From assembly GCA_018881555.1 (NCBI GenBank), contig JACAXG010000059.1, positions 4,771,580 through 4,835,579 of the forward strand: a DNA stretch of 64,000 nucleotides, read 5' to 3'. Below the pieces are notes generated by a model, which saw only the letters and a list, made by a program, of their open reading frames with translations, was not told where the DNA came from and searched no databases. This DNA is from Amblyornis subalaris. Taxonomy: Eukaryota > Chordata > Aves > Passeriformes > Ptilonorhynchidae. The position numbers and the translations under genes were made by a program. Below are positions 25,801 through 40,800 of this stretch, piece by piece. Positions within the stretch are counted from its first letter, which is position 1, and every line of letters begins with the position of its first letter.

Positions 25801-28800
25801 GGAGGGAGAGAGCCTGCGCTTTGGCTGCAACGTGCGCTCGGGCTTCGGGCCGCAGAGCCGCCTCTCGGTCACCTGGCAGCTGGTGGACAAGCTGAACCGG
25901 CGCAGCGAGATCGTGCGTCTGGACCGGGAGGGCACCCTGCACCCCGGCCCCGCGTACGCCGAGCGCAGCAGCTACGGCGGCATCCAGGTGGAGCAGGTCC
26001 GGCCCGGCTCCTTCACCCTGGAGATCTTCAACAGCGTCAAGGCCGACGAGGGCCACTATGAGTGCCGGGTGGCCGAGTGGACGCGGACGCTGGATGGGGA
26101 GTGGCAGATGGTTGGGGAGCGGCACACGGGCACCCCGGTGTCCATCACTGCTCTGGGTGAGTACTTGAGGCGTGGCGGGCCCCGGGGCCATGTTCCCCGT
26201 GTGCCTGGCCGTCCCCCAGAACGTCACCTGCGGATCACTGGGGCTGCTCTCAGCGCTCCTGCCCTTGCTTGCCAGCAAAATGGAGGCACCCCGCAGCCTG
26301 CCCACAGCTCCTGGCAGGCTGGTGCACAACGCCTGCATGCGCCATTGTGTGTGGGGGCAAAGCCTGAGGGGTGGCTGTGGCAGGAGCAAAGCAGGGAATG
26401 GCTGAGGAGAGGGACAGGGCTTTCAGTGTCCTTCAGAGGAGAGAGGCTGCCACTCCCATGATGTGTCTGCCCAGCACTGGAGCTGGGTTTTGGTCAGTGC
26501 AGTGGTGATGCTCCATTGGCAGCCCATGGGTGTCGAAGCCTCCTTGCCTGCCTGGGTAAACTGTACCTCTGCTCACCAGGTCAGGAAAGCAAAGTGCTGG
26601 GCATCTGTTGCCCCAGCCAGCAGAAATGGTGAGCATCTCTGACAGGAAGCATGAGTCGGGAATGGTCCTCGCTGGCTGTGCAGGGAGGCACTGAGCTGCT
26701 GGCCCGGAACCACAATGTTGTCCACGACCAAGCTAAACCAGTACCTGGGATCACTGCAGCTGGTGCTCTGCTCTGCCTCTATTTCAAACACTCTGAAACC
26801 ACATCATTGTAGGAGAGGGCAGGTAGGGAGTTAGAGATTATGCAGGGATTGTGAGTTCCTTTGGTCCTGCTGGGCTGGTTCTAAAAGTGATTTGCAGAAG
26901 GCTGAAGAAGGGCTGACTGCATGTGTGAGACCACTGATTTGCAGAATGCCAAGGCTAAGGCAATCAGGGAGCTCTGTTGAAAGGTCGAGATAGGAATTTT
27001 GTCGGGAGGGTGGGGATTGTGTGGATTTTTTTGGTTCTCTGCAGTATTAATCTTAAGCTTTGACAAGATGTGTGTGAGACCAGACTTCAAAATTGTATTG
27101 TATTCTTATGAAAATCTTGCTTTTTTCCTCCTTTCCTCTCCTTCACTTTTGACTTTCTTTCAGAGGCATTTTTGTCTGGAGTTAGAAATCTTTTCTGTAT
27201 AGCTTCCAAAAGCAGGTAGGGATGTTCATTTGTAAAGAACTAAAGGGAAATTCTCGTCTGGTTTCAGTGGTGTCTTCCTCATGAGGTCAGCAGCATTAGG
27301 CCTGCTGCAAGTCCCAAGCATCAGCCCTTCCCTTTACTCTGCCACTTGTAAAAGTGTTGAGATTAGGTATTGAGATTTTAAAAGGTGTCACTTTTACTCT
27401 TGTTAAAATTTAAGAGGCTCAGAATTGCACAGCAGTTCCAGAAGATGTGATGGAAAGGTTATTGCACCTCCTCCACTCCTCATCCCGGTAAAATCACTGG
27501 CTGTTGAGCATGCTCTGTCAAGTCCTAAAAAATTCCTAGGTCTCTTCCTATAACTAGGAAAGCTGAAGTACCTCATAAAAATGTGATAGAGAAACTATCA
27601 AGTATTGTTTTGTTGCTGCTGAATCTGGTATTTTTTTGTTCAGCATAATGTTTTTGAAATGTCCTGAGAAACTCAAATGGAAGGTGCTAAGAAAGAGCAA
27701 GAGAGGTTTATGGCTTCAGAAATTGCTGTTTAAAAAGAAAAGAAGTAAATTCAGTGACACTCACATTTCAAGTTAAAGTCTAATCGTTTGCCAGTCTGCC
27801 AGGGTAAGAAACTCTTTAGCTGAACCACACAGATGATGCTCAAACCCATAAATCTATCTACAGGGTGGTTCAGAAGCAATAGCCAGAAGAGAGAGATGTG
27901 CTGTCTGAAGGGACCAGATGTTCCTGAACTGCTGAGGCTCTCAAGTGCATGGCAGGGACTTAAGTCCCTGGCTGGCCACAGAAGGAGGGGGTGAGGGAGT
28001 GCTGTATTTTGGTAGGGCGGTCTTGCAGAAAATCTGTCCACTTTCATGGGTGTCTTCTTTACTTTTACACCAAGTCCAGAAAAAAAAAGGGCTTGGGTTT
28101 GTTAACTTAAGTGCCATGACCATGTTGGCGGAGTTGAAGACCTGAGAAGCACACCTGGCTTCTGCATGGCAGTTGAGAAGTCCCTTCATGAAGCTTCCTT
28201 GGCCAGGCCAGCTGGAGAATAAACTTGACGAAGTCTGATGGTCTTGGTGAAATTAAGTTGGTTTTCTAGGGCCTTCTCTGGCTCGGGGTTTCTCTGAGCT
28301 GTGCCTGGTAACGCACTTGCCAGGGCAGGAGTGCTGCTGCGGGGTCTGAAGGTGAGGGCTTACGTGGGGCTGAGGCGCAGCAGCTCTGCAGGGGAGGCAG
28401 CCTGGGTCTCACGCTGCACTCCTGGGTAATCACTGGATATGTTGTGAGAGGCTTTAATCCCGAAGATTGACTTGTTTTCTCAGTAATTACACGTCCAGGA
28501 GCTCTGGCACGGTGGCACCGCGGGGCTGCAGAGGCCCTTCCTGGAAGTGTGCAGATACGGTGGTCTCCGTGCTGTGCCCACTCTGCCTGCTGCAGCAGTG
28601 AGCTCCTGGCTCATCTCTTCAAGCCAGTGGCATGCTGAAGCTCCATGCTGATCCAGGGGACATTCCTTTTTTGACTGGGGTCTCCTCAAGCAGTGGCAGC
28701 TGTGCTGAGAGCTGGTCAGCACTGCAGGGAGAAGGAGAACTGTCAGCTGGTGTGGCATGCCCCGTGGAGCCTCCCAGGAGGGGAGCGCTTCTTGGGGATG

Positions 28801-31800
28801 TTGGCAGAAGAAAACAAGGTCCCTGCTAAGTCTGCTGGCCACACTGACATGATTGGAAAAGAAGAAAATATTTGTCTTTGCAGCTTGGAACAAATGAGCA
28901 ATGGAAATACTCTGAGCAAAAACGTAAGCCTGACTGGCTTACAGTTGACTAACTGGAGTATATCTTTTAATTACTAATAGACTGCTGATTTGAACTCCCC
29001 TAAACAAACAGAGTGCTGGGGGTAGACAAGTCAAAGTGTATTGACCAGCTTGCAGAGTGGCAGACATGCAAGGATAACTGCATAAAGCTGTCCTGGAGTT
29101 GTGATCTGGAAGAGAAGAAAAGCTGTGCTGTGTGAAGAACAGGAGCAACCAGCTTCTCTTTCAGTTTGCCTCCCATCCTGGGGTTTTGTAACCATTGCCA
29201 CCCTACGATGCATGTATTGAAGGCTGCTACTTCTTGCTTTCCTCATTTTTCCTCCATCTGCAGCAACCGGCCACAGACCTGGGCTGGGGGACAGGGTGGG
29301 ACCCTCTGCCCAAGAGGTGGGTGTGAATCACGGGGGGCTGGTGCTGGGTAGCTGCTCTGCCACGTGCTGCTGTGCTTCCATACGGGGTTTTGGCAGCCTG
29401 CAGAGGCTGGCTGCCCACCCTCTGTGTCTCGGGGGATCTCACTCCTCTGGGCAGAAATCAAGGGCAGTCCTGCTATGGCTGCAGCCCGTGCTCATGCAGG
29501 CAGTCCCTGCAGCTCAGGCAGTCACCACTGTGCGGGCACTTGCGTGATTTTGCCTCTGCTTTTCACGTCACTTGGCGGCTGCAAATGAGAAACCGACACA
29601 ACTCGAGTGGCTGGTTGTGCTTTCAGCTGGACGACCACTCTCTGGCTTCTGCATGCTCACGGCAGGGCCCCCCTGGGCAGGTGTGTCTCAAAGCCCTCTC
29701 CTCTCTTCCCGCAGAGGCCGGGTTTGCTGTCACAGCCATCTCCCGCACCCCGGGGGTGACCTACAACGAGTCCTTCGACCTCCAGTGCATCATCAAGCCC
29801 CACTACCCGTCGTGGGTGCCGGTGTCGGTGACGTGGCGCTTCCAGCCGGCGGGCAGCACCGAGTTCCACGACCTGGTCACCTTCACGCGCGACGGCGGCG
29901 TCCAGTGGGGCGACAGGTCCGCGGGGTTCCGGACGCGCACGGCCATCGAGAAGGCCGAGTCCAGCAACAACGTGCGCCTGAGCATCAGCAGGGCCAGCGA
30001 CACGGAGGCCGGCAAGTACCAGTGCGTGGCCGAGCTCTGGAGGAAGAACTACAACAGCAGCTGGACGAGGCTGGCGGACAGGACCTCCAACCTGCTGGAA
30101 ATCAGGGTCCTGCGGCCAGGTGAGTGCCAAGGCTGCGTGGAGGGGCTGAGGGGCGTGTGGGGGGAATGGGGTGTGTGCTGGTGCCGCAGTGGTCTCCCCT
30201 GAGTTAGGACTGCTCTTCTGGTAGTCACTGATGTCTCTCACTTGTAGCTGGCTCAGCTCTTTGGCTGCGGATATGTTGGAGCTCCTTTATCCACCTTTAG
30301 GAAACTGGATTGTCACTTTGCTCCTTGTATGCTGTTCATGTGGGTATCTTTGGGAAGTGAGGTGGCTGAGCTCAGTCCAGTCTCTGGACTGTTCCTGTGA
30401 GACAAAGGTGGTTTTCAGGTTGCCATCTCCATTCATCAAGGCAGACTAACCTAGGGAAGAGAGGAGAAGAATGGGGTGAATAGGGTCAAAGAGAGAGACT
30501 TTTTCCCACCAAAGCCTGCACATGGACACACACATGAATGGTGTATTGCTGTCTCAGCCTTAGGGCTGGAGTTGGTGTTTGGAGTGAGGCTTTTAACACC
30601 TTCAAGACTATTGGCTTGGGTCCTTGCTGCATGTTAGTCCTCCTTCTGTGTTCCTGTGCAGAAGGACTCCTTTCTAGGGTTTCTCTTCTGGCTTGGGCTT
30701 TGTGGTTTTCCTGTCAGTATCTCTTTCCATGCTCTCCTCCACCTTCCCCAACCCTTAGCACGTCTTCAGAAAAGTCAGGGGATGCTGTGAGCTCCAAGCA
30801 CCTCATGAGCTCTCCATCATTTTTCTTCCCTCCCTCTCTCTTCCTTGCCCTCATCTCCAGGTTAATCTTCTCCATTTATCTTGATTATGCTGCCTTGTAA
30901 TACATGTTTTACTGCTTGCAAGGTCGAGTTGGTGATGTTCATCATTTTAGCTTACTTCCCTAGGAAACAGTGTTGAATGGATATGGTCCCTGGAGTAATA
31001 TGCTTCTTCACAGCCCTGTGCATGCATATCTGTGTGTGAGACAGAGAGGGGAAGAGAAATCTTTGATAACAGCTTCTGAAACAGAGCCTGTGTGTCACAG
31101 CTCAGGACGGTTAAACTGTGCTCTGGCAGCCTGTTGTTCTTTACTGGCGCAGCATCGAGTGATACCTTAACAGAACAAGTCATCTAGGTCTCCATGGTTT
31201 TTACCTCTCCCTGTCTCCCAGCTGCTCAGCAAACTACTGCAACACAAATCTTAGCTGTCAGTTCAATGAGCCCTGCATAATGTTTGAGGCTCTGTGCCTC
31301 ACAAGCGGGGATGGAAGAGAAGAGGGACTCCTCAGAGCTCTTCCAACACCATGGTTGCACCCTCTCTGTGTTTTGTTAGCGTGTCCCAGGCAGCCTCTGA
31401 GAGTGAGCGGTTGATGTTCTCCATGAATGCAGCTGGGAGACAGGGAGAAGTAAAAATCATGGAGACCTAGAAAACTACTTCTGTCATGGCTATCTTGTGG
31501 CTAACAGGTAATGCTGAGGGAATGTCAGCAGCCTGAAACATCCAGTCCTTTCCTACTCCCAGAAGAAATGAGCAGTATTTGAGACATGGAACATGTAGGG
31601 CCTGAGGGAGAGTGAAAGAAAGGCAGGCAGTGGCAGCATTAACTGAGCTCTGAATACAGGGTCTGTAGGTGGGATGGCACAAGTGTTCTGGGTGGCATCA
31701 GGAGCCAGATTGGGCCTTTGAGTGTGACGTTTCTGATCCTGTGGGCACGAAGCTGCTCTAAGGACTGGCAGTGTGAAGAATTTCCTTATAAAGGGTGCTG

Positions 31801-34800
31801 GCTGTATGTGTGAGAGGTTTTGGATAATTTAGCTATCATGAAAGTTCACCAGCAGTAGCAATGGGATCTGAAGCTCCCTTTCCTGGCCTGCTCCTCAGTG
31901 CCATCATCCCTTTACCGTGAGGGTTAACCACCATTTTCCCTTCTATAGACATTGCCTTGCCCTTGGCCTTGCCCCTTTCCAGGTGGTGAAGAGCATCCAC
32001 CATGCAAGGCTTACTGGGCTGATCTGCAAGAGATCCATCAGGGTAGCTGTGTCCTTGGAGAGGACAGGTGTGGTGACTTCCTGGCACTTACACATTTCTT
32101 GGGGTTTAGGGGAAGCAGAGATACAGGTGGTTCCTTTTGGACCCAGGTGACCCTGGAAGTGTTTGGAATCAGGCTGAGCTGTCAGTGCTCACACTGAAGT
32201 GCCAGCTGGCTTCACCCCTCCCTCACACAGCATGGAGGGGAAACAGTACTTAGGCTCTGGCTCCTGTCTGGGGGAGGAAGGTGGTGGATAGATCCATATG
32301 GGTCAAGGGGAGACTTGAGGGCTGTCAGGCAGGCTCTGTTCCCAGATCCTCCTTGGATCCTGCTGCTCCCTGCCAGGTTTCCAGGGATGGAGCATTGGGA
32401 CAGCAGGTGCTGTCTGGGAGCAGCGCGTGTCCGTGCGGTCTGCAGGACTCAGACAAGGGCAGCTGACAGTGCACAACGGGGGCTGTGCTGCAATCTGGGC
32501 AGGCTTGGGTGTCTGCAAAGGGCTCCCTTTTGGCAAGGAGGCTTGAGCAGATTTGTGCTGGTGTATTAAATTGCTGTTGTCATTGTGTGTGTTACTGCAG
32601 TTATCATTGCCCTGCAGCACAAGTGAGGGGGCGAGTCGGCAGAGTTTGGGAGGGCCTGGGGTCTGAGCGCTGGGGAGTCTCTGGCAACAGCAGAATGAAA
32701 AAGCAGGGCTTTCACATAACACCCACACCTTCAGAGCACCTTCTCACCCCTTTCATACTCATGCACCTCCCCATGCAGCTCCCCACCCCTCCATGCTTGC
32801 GTTGTCCCTTGTCCTGTTCCTTTGTGACTAATCCTGGATCAGGCGCTCGGGGAGAAGCTGCAGTCGCCTCTATAAATCTGTCCTCTTGGCTGCTGGGCTT
32901 TTGACAGTAATGAACATGGGAGGAGGGATGGGGAGGGATGGCAGGGGATGATAACTGAGCAGACGCCGGGGTGCTGGGCTCCTCACTGCTTTTTTGCAAG
33001 CCAGTCTACAGCAGATTGATTGACCTGGGAGCCATCGAGCAAACAAGGCAGTCATGCTCTTCATTAGAGCATTAATTAGCTTCCAGAGGCTCTCCTGGGG
33101 CTGCTTCTTAAAGTTTGGTTTATTAGGAGCTGTCAAGTAGAAACCATCATGGAGGGGGAGGGTGGAGGCTCCATCAAGCTGCCCTTGGAGGAGCAGGAGG
33201 TGGCTGTTGCCTGAACCTTACTTTGAGAGTGGGGTGAGCCGGAGCTGGGCTCTCCCTGAAACCCTGCATTCAGGTGGGTGCAGAGCACTCTGCTGCTTTC
33301 CTGCTGTCCACAGGAAACTACTGACAGTGGCCTGTCTGTGCTGGGCTAGCAGTGGCCAGAGAAACCTAATGAGTGGAGAGTGAAGGACCCTTAGGTCTTT
33401 GTCCAAGCCCATCCATGGCAGCCACAGAGGGACTGTTCAGTATCATGCTTATCCTTCTTTCTGAAGACTCACTGAGCAGCCAAGCAGACTGTGCAGACTG
33501 GGGATGCTGGGAGGATGAGGAGGGGATAAGGCAGAGGAGAATTGGAAAAGGAGGCTGCTGTGGAGGAGGACTGATTTTCAAATAGTTAATTACCAAGACA
33601 TTTGTGGAGTGTAGTGAGAAGCTTTCCTTAACAAATGAAGCTCAGATATTACTGTTAATACCTTTATCCCATCTCATCTTAGTAATTCTTAGTAATTTTC
33701 TGTGTGTGAGGAGTCCTCTCATGGAAGGATGTGAAAGATGCCTTTTCTACTATGGGTGCCCAGTGCGGTACTGACCAGACTCTTGCGTGGAGGCTCAAAC
33801 AAGTGTTTCCAAAGGCCACAAAGTGTATACTTCAACCTGACATTTCTTGCTTCTGGCAGCATCTGCAATAAAGTTAAACAAGGAAAGTTAATGAGCTGGA
33901 AACTTCCTTACAGAAGTGAAGCCTGGAAACGGAAGTTTGCTGCTTGCTTGATCCCAGAGTGGTTTTGCTCTGTAGAACAGCGCTGCTTCTCTGCTTTACA
34001 GCCTCCTGCTCCATCTGGCAAATGGTTGTACTCCTGCTTGAGTGATGAAGGAGTTCAAGAAGTGCTCAGAAGAGAGGAGCCTGTTCAGCAGCAGCTGCGA
34101 CTGTGGCGCAGAGCAGTCTCCTCTTCTCTGTGTGCTCAGGGACTTGCTCCTTCCCTCCATGAACCCATGAAATGTAGGGGCTCAGTGTTGCGTGACCCAG
34201 AGCTGTCCCCTTGCACAGACCTGCATTAGTGACCCAGTTGGAGCCCTTTTTCTTTTGCACATAGCAGAGGTGGCTTTGGTTCTCCCACCTTGTACCCCAG
34301 GTAGTTTCCTAACCCTTCCAGTTTGCCGTGGGGAGCTCTGTTGCCACACTTGCCAGGTCCTCTGGGACAGATTCCCCACTTAGACTTGGTGTCACCTCCT
34401 TGGCACAGTTATTTATCCCAGGCCAGGACCCCAAAGTGCTTTGTCTCCGCGCTTAGCCATCACACCCTGCTCCAAACATCAGTGTCGCCCTCAGTATAAG
34501 CAGCAGGGGAAGGAGCTCATGCTGGATGTGCTGCTGTGTTCCTGATGCTGTACTGGGGATGATGACAGTGTCCTTGTGGGGTCAGAGCTGTGATTCACCT
34601 CTCCCTGCATTTGGTTTTCCATCTGGGAGTGGTGCTACTTGGCTCCTCTGCAGGTTTGCCTGTGAGAGCCAAGCCTGTTGAGCTGATTGCAGGCAGTTAT
34701 GTTCAAGGTTTCTCCTGGGGCTTCAGCCTGGAAAATGGACCCAAGGGCATGACCTGAGAAGTTGAACTTTAAATGTATGAAGCATCTTGGATGCATTTCA

Positions 34801-37800
34801 CAAGGGTGGAGGGGGTGGGAATGCATCCTTGCACCTAGTGGGACCTTAACCTGACTCAGCCTGCTCTGCGTGCACCCACTGATCTTACTGCAGGCAGTCT
34901 TGCTTTTCAGCCCCCCAACAAGACTGACAGTGCCAGGAGACCTGGGCTGTATCCAGGATATGCTGCTCTCTTCAAATTAGCTCTATCCATGGTTACTTTT
35001 TTAGGTCCAATTTTTTTACTTCTATTTCAAAGTACTCTCTGCTTTCTCTCTTTGATATCTCCTGAGCGGTTTTCCACTCCCGTTTGCAGCATGGATATAT
35101 AAAACCATGGTGTCAGCCTGTTTGCAGTCTGTGCACATGCACCTTCTTTGATGTTGTCTTGAACAGCTTCTCTCCACACACTTTAGCTTCTCATCGATTC
35201 CCTGTTTGCTCTCTTTGGACTAAAATACTCTGTAGTGAGGCGTACTTAGATGGTGTCCAGCTCTAAAGCTTTGTACATCGCTCCTGTCCTTGAAGACTTC
35301 AAAAGCAGAGTCAGCAGGGGCAGCCCGTGAGGGAGACTGGTGATGAGCAGCTTTCCAGTCAGGTGTTGAGCACCATTCTCCTGTCCCAGTCTGTGCACGG
35401 AGCCCCAGCCCTGCTGGTCTCCACGAGGTGAGTGACCTTGGGGCCAGCAGGCTCAGTGCTGCAGCAGCACAATTTTTCTCTTGCTGCATTGTCAGCCCTC
35501 CAGTCAGAGCAGTGCCCAGCCCAGGGGTCCTTCCCAGTGTGCCCAGCCAGAAGCTTTGGCAGTCCCTCCGTGTGCATAGGACCTCTACTATTTTTCTAGC
35601 TCCTGTATCATGAGGAATGCTTCTCGTGGCACGAGAAACTGCATATTCTCCATCAGTCCTTTGCACAGCCAGGCTGTGTCCTGTTTTGAGAAGAGCAGTG
35701 CTGAACAGCCAGGCAGGGAGATGGCCCAGCCCCAGTCACCTGCCACTTACCCAGTTCCCTGCCCTTTTCCTCTGGGTTCAGCTGATGGTCTGGGGGTGTC
35801 TTCTGCTGGTGAGCCACAGCTGCCTGCACACCATGGCTTTGCTTTTCAATGAGACAGTGACCTGCATAGCCAGGTGGTGCAGGAATGCCCACATAAAGGA
35901 TGCAACTTCCATAAAATAAACCCTGCCATTTCTTCCCATGGGGATTTTACCTTGAGAGATTAATACTGCTGTGTCACCAGAATAAACACGAACGATTTTT
36001 ATATGAATGCTTTGCCAGAACTTTGATTCATAAGGAGCTGATTATTTTAGGGTTTCTGTTTGTTCTGACATTGGTCAAAGACTGAATTCTTGGGTTTGCT
36101 GAACCTGAGATCTGCTTCATTGCAGCAAAGTGGCTCCAAACATGCTGAACCTATGGCTCAGAGTCTTTTATTTTAACATGTATACATTAAAGTTGTCTCT
36201 CAGGGCCATCTTGCTTTCTTAAATAGGCATTTGGGATGCTGCTAAAGGAAATTAACTACAGTTTTCCTTGTCCCATTTAACAGAGAAGCAGGGAGTGCAG
36301 ATAATGATGAATCTGTAGCCTATCCTACTGAAATACTTCCTCAGTCCTTAAGAAGTTCAAGAATACAATTCCTTGAGAAACAACAGATGGCTTGTTTCAC
36401 TTTGTTGTTCTTCCACACAGTACTTGAATTCACCAGTTATGGAAGCAGCATCATCCATGAGCATTTAGGGTGCAGGTGGAGCTGATCTGGTACTTGGCTT
36501 CACAGAAGGAGGCGATCCTCGTCCCTGGAGCGTGCTGCTGGCTGTATCGTCCTGTCCCATTCCTTGTGCCAGCACTGATCCTACTGTGCACCAGTTTGGT
36601 TCAGTGGTGAGTGGAGTGAGCTAGTGCTTGGATGGATTCAGCTGGGTCCTTCTCCGGGGACTTCTCTTCGCATGGTGAGCAGCAACTGACTCTGGCGGGT
36701 GCGACAGCATCCAGAAGATCTCCCGATCGTGCCTGAGGTCTGTCTGGAGAGCTTGCCCCCTCTGGACGGCAAGGAAAGGACATTTCACGCAACCCTCGGC
36801 GGCTCATCTCTGTCTGCCCAGCACTCAGCTTTTCAGCAGGAGCCACTGAAAATGCCCAAGTCAAACACAGCCCGTGCGAAAATCGGCCGTGCGCTGCAGG
36901 GTGCGGTTCTGCTCTGAGCGTGCAACTGCACAAAACTGTCAGGTATTTTTGTGAGGGGAGAAATTTCTTAGGAAATCCAGCCTCCAGCACGTCATGGGAG
37001 TTGGTGTGTGGTGCTGCTGTGTGTGTTACAACTTGCTCTTTGGGTGCATTTAATTACTTCTTTTTCCTAATTGACGGAGCGCTCCTTTGTTTGAAGTCTT
37101 TCTGATGAGGAGTTGATTAAATATCTTGGTATGTTATTTTTTTCTTTCCTTATCCTCAGTGGCTGTAGCTTGGTACTGAATTTATCTTCCAGTGATCCTA
37201 TCTCCATATTTTAATTTACAAGTGATCAGTGAGCCATATATTGTTTTCTGACAGCAGGCACAACTCATGCTGGGAATCTTTTATTCTTCCCTCCCTTCGT
37301 CTCTCTTGTGCAGAACTTTTAGGTGCATTTCAGGGTTTTGCAGGAAAGTTTCTGGGTTTAGGTTTATGGGGCGTTTGCTCTGGGGTATATTTGCTTCTTG
37401 GTGTTCTTTACAGAGACATGGTTTCTGTTTGTTGGGGGAAGTCTTGCTTTTTCCAGGCCAGTGGCACATCCCAGCTGGTGGTCTGTGCCTTATCCTTGGC
37501 TGGACATGGGAGGCTGCGGGCTTCCCACCTTTCTCCATCCTTGCAGCTACACACACGGCCTTTTCTGTATATGCTGACAGATGTATGGCTTCTGGGCTTT
37601 AAAGAGCCTTTCTGGGTCACACATGCATTCCTCCCCGAGGCCCCACGTGGTTACCTGCTAGTTTGTTAGCTGCTCCACAGGCTCCGGCGTGGCACGGCTG
37701 GTAATCCCAGGCTGTTCCCTGGCTGAGCAGATGTCCTTGTCTCACTGCCTGCAGTCTTCATGTGCAGCAATGGACTAGACCCACTCCCTCTGTGTTTGGT

Positions 37801-40800
37801 AGGTCTGCAGCCTGACTGTGCTGCTTTTGGGGAGGGGCAGGGCATGGGGCCGCTTGTAGGTACCTTGGGATGATGCCACACTCACTTTCTATGGGGCTGG
37901 AGCTGGCGGGGGTGCAGACGAGCAAGCGGATCCCCAGTGGGTTTGAGGAGAGGTTCCTGTTCTGTTTTGCCACAGCATCCTGTGGCACCATTTTGAGAGT
38001 ATCAAAGTCCACTCCACAGGCTGGAGTAGCACAGTGTCCTTCAGTTCCGTGCCTGTGCTTGGGGCTGAGTGCTGGGCAGGGCCTGTTGGACAGGTGATGG
38101 TCAGCGTGGATGTGCAGGGCTACTTAAGTACCCAGCTGGTCTTGCTGCAGCAGCAGCCTGTGAGTCTGGGGAATGTCTGGGCTGCCTGCTGGGCTCTGGG
38201 CTTTGCAGCAACTTGCTGAACATGTTGAAACGCAGGTCACATGGTGGTGTTCAAAGTCACAGCCTCAGCTCTTTTGTCTGGCCACTTGGGAGGGGGCAGC
38301 AGCTGAGCCTTCCTCAGGAAAGGGTTAACGTTGTCTTTCCTTCCATAGAGCTGCTCTCCCAGTAATTCAATCATGTCAGCCTGTTTGCAGGCAATAATTC
38401 ATTGTTATAGGAACACTACAGTAAAGTGACAAGTTAATAATGGCAGTAATAATGGCAGGCAGAGTCTAATGCTATTTCCCTTTCTGCTGCTCCTGTTGCA
38501 CCAGCAGCCTCCCATGTTGGCTAATGCAATTTGCAACCTCGCTAATCCAGTTTCAGGAGGAATTGTGTGCAGTTAAAAGGGAATAGCCGGAGTCGGGAGC
38601 TGTGCTTCTGTGTTCCTGCCTTCTCTGGGGAGGTTGCCCCGGTGCTGGAAGTCTTTGTCTTTGCTTTGCTGTGATTTCTGTGCCGTGGTTAAGCTTAATG
38701 AGCACAGTCCTCCTAGGAGCATCTCATCTTCCTCCCTTCTGCAAATGCCTTTCTTCTGATGCCTCTTCTCCAAAAGGGCTTGCACATCTTTCGCTTTTGA
38801 ACGTTGGTTTGCTTTCAGCTAACCTAATAAACGTGAGTCACCCAGCTCTCACCATGCTGAGTCAGAAGGCTGGCGAGTGCTTGCTTGACTCCGTGCGGTC
38901 CTTACAGCGGGAGCCCTTGCAGTGTCTGCAGAGGTGGAGGAGGCTCCTCAGCCCTGCTTTGTGGAAGGGAGAAGAGCTGGCAGAGGTCTGAATGCTAGTG
39001 CATGTCTAAGCCTGTGGCAGTAATCTGCACGCTGGTCTCTTGAATCCCAGGCAAACATCAGCTGAAAGGAATTCGGACATGGAGTGGTTTTCGGGCTCTG
39101 GTGGGAGGAATAATGAAGCACCTCTGGGTTGTGGCCACAGGCTGAGGGGATGGCTGGGTTTGTGCCAAAGGCCTGGCCAGTGCCCTTCAGGGTTGTACGC
39201 TGAGCGTGCTGGGGAGAGATGAGTTCCTTGCAGGAGGTCACTGTGGGGCTGTGCTCCTGGAAAGGAGTCTCTCCTGATCGGCCTGCTAAACCCAGCGTAT
39301 GGTGTTAAACCAGGGCTGGGTTCTCGTTGGGTTGGCCTCGTTTCTGCTCCCCCTGCACACACACCTCAGCACAGTGAAATCTCGGTGGAGGCTTTTAAAA
39401 GTAGGACATTGCCCAGGAAGACTTTTTGCAACACTTCATCAGTTCTCTCTAAGCAAGAGTGTTCTCTGGAGGAGCTCTCCCCAGAGAGCAGCAGCCTCCA
39501 AAGTGAGACACCACCTCGCCTCTATGGTGACAGGGCTTTCTGGGGACTCTCTGGGGTGGTGGTAGCCATCCTCCTGCCCACCCTTCTGTGCCACAGCTGC
39601 TGGCTCATGTGGAGCGGGCTCCTTTCCCAGTGGGCAGCCCCTTCCTCCTTTGCTGCAGGACAGCATTCTGGGGTTTTGTACAGGGCTGTTTTGGGGGAAC
39701 AGTGTCTTCAGCTGCAATTAAATGTTGCCATTTCCAGGACTTTGTGATAGTGGCTCCCAGGTGGGAAGTAAACTCCTGCTGTTGTATTTTCTTGCTGCCT
39801 ACAAGGCAAAATGATGTAAGGTGTCTGAGACAGAGCATCTTCTTATCACAGCATTTTTAGGTACAGGTTGCAAAGTGCTTTGTTAAAGGTAAATGTTGTA
39901 ACCCCAGCTTGATGATTAGGAAACAGAGGGAAGGGAGCCAAGTTGCAGCAAGTCAGCAGAAAAGCTGTGAATCACATCACTGTCTCTGTCCTCCTCCTCT
40001 GATGACTGCTTTCCCTCCCCCCAGATATTTGTATAACTGTGCTTACCACATGCTCAGCTTGAGGAGAGTGATTGCCTGCTTGATGGTGTGTAGAAAACCC
40101 CTACTATATCTCAGCTTGTAGGGGACCTAGCTCTGTCGTAGCCTGCCGTGGTTGTAAGGTGTGTCTGACCTGGCTCCCCAGCCAGAGATGCAAGCCTTGA
40201 GGACCAGAAGCTGCCACAGGCGTCCTGAGATAATGTGTGTCCTTGAAAGTGAGTGGAGGCATTTTCCTCAGCCTGGGAGTTAGTGCAGAGGGACTGTGAT
40301 GCTGGAGGACTGTCTGTGAGGTGAGTGAGGTGTCTAGTTACATGTGTGGGCTTGTTGTGGACACCAAACATCTTTGCCAGCCTCTCCACCCCAACAAGCA
40401 ATTAATATCCATCCCTCATATCCTGGTCAGGCTCTGGCATGAGCCACCACCCACTGAACCTCCGGGAGCTCCTCCAGCAGTTGCATTAGGATGCCCTGGG
40501 AGGGCCGATATCTCCTGTCCTGGTGCTGCCTGCAGGGCCCCTGCCCGAGCACCGCTGCAGGGTTCAGCACCTCTGCTCTTCAGACAGGTTGTGTGACTTC
40601 ACAGGGGCTGGGAGACCAGGCTGCCTTAAAAAAACTGAGAGGGTTCTAACCATGACTTGCTGCCAGGGTAAATTGAAAGCCTTAATAGCGTACGTAGGGC
40701 CAATTACAGTGCATTAAGGTACGATACCCTCTTTACTGGCACTCTCCAGGGAGCTGGGAGACATTGTGGCAACAGGATTATGGTTTGCAGATGATATGCA

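Noticed and set aside
25529..26461. The Ig4 frame staying open far into both flanking introns, suggesting a longer exon
   Set aside because: Consensus acceptor and donor match the human exon limits exactly. The added peptide has no similarity to IGSF3 and the sequence is GC-rich, so stops are rare.
29372..29714. The Ig5 frame open for over 100 codons upstream of its acceptor
   Set aside because: Same reasoning: a strong CCCGCAG acceptor at the family exon border, and no recognisable peptide upstream.
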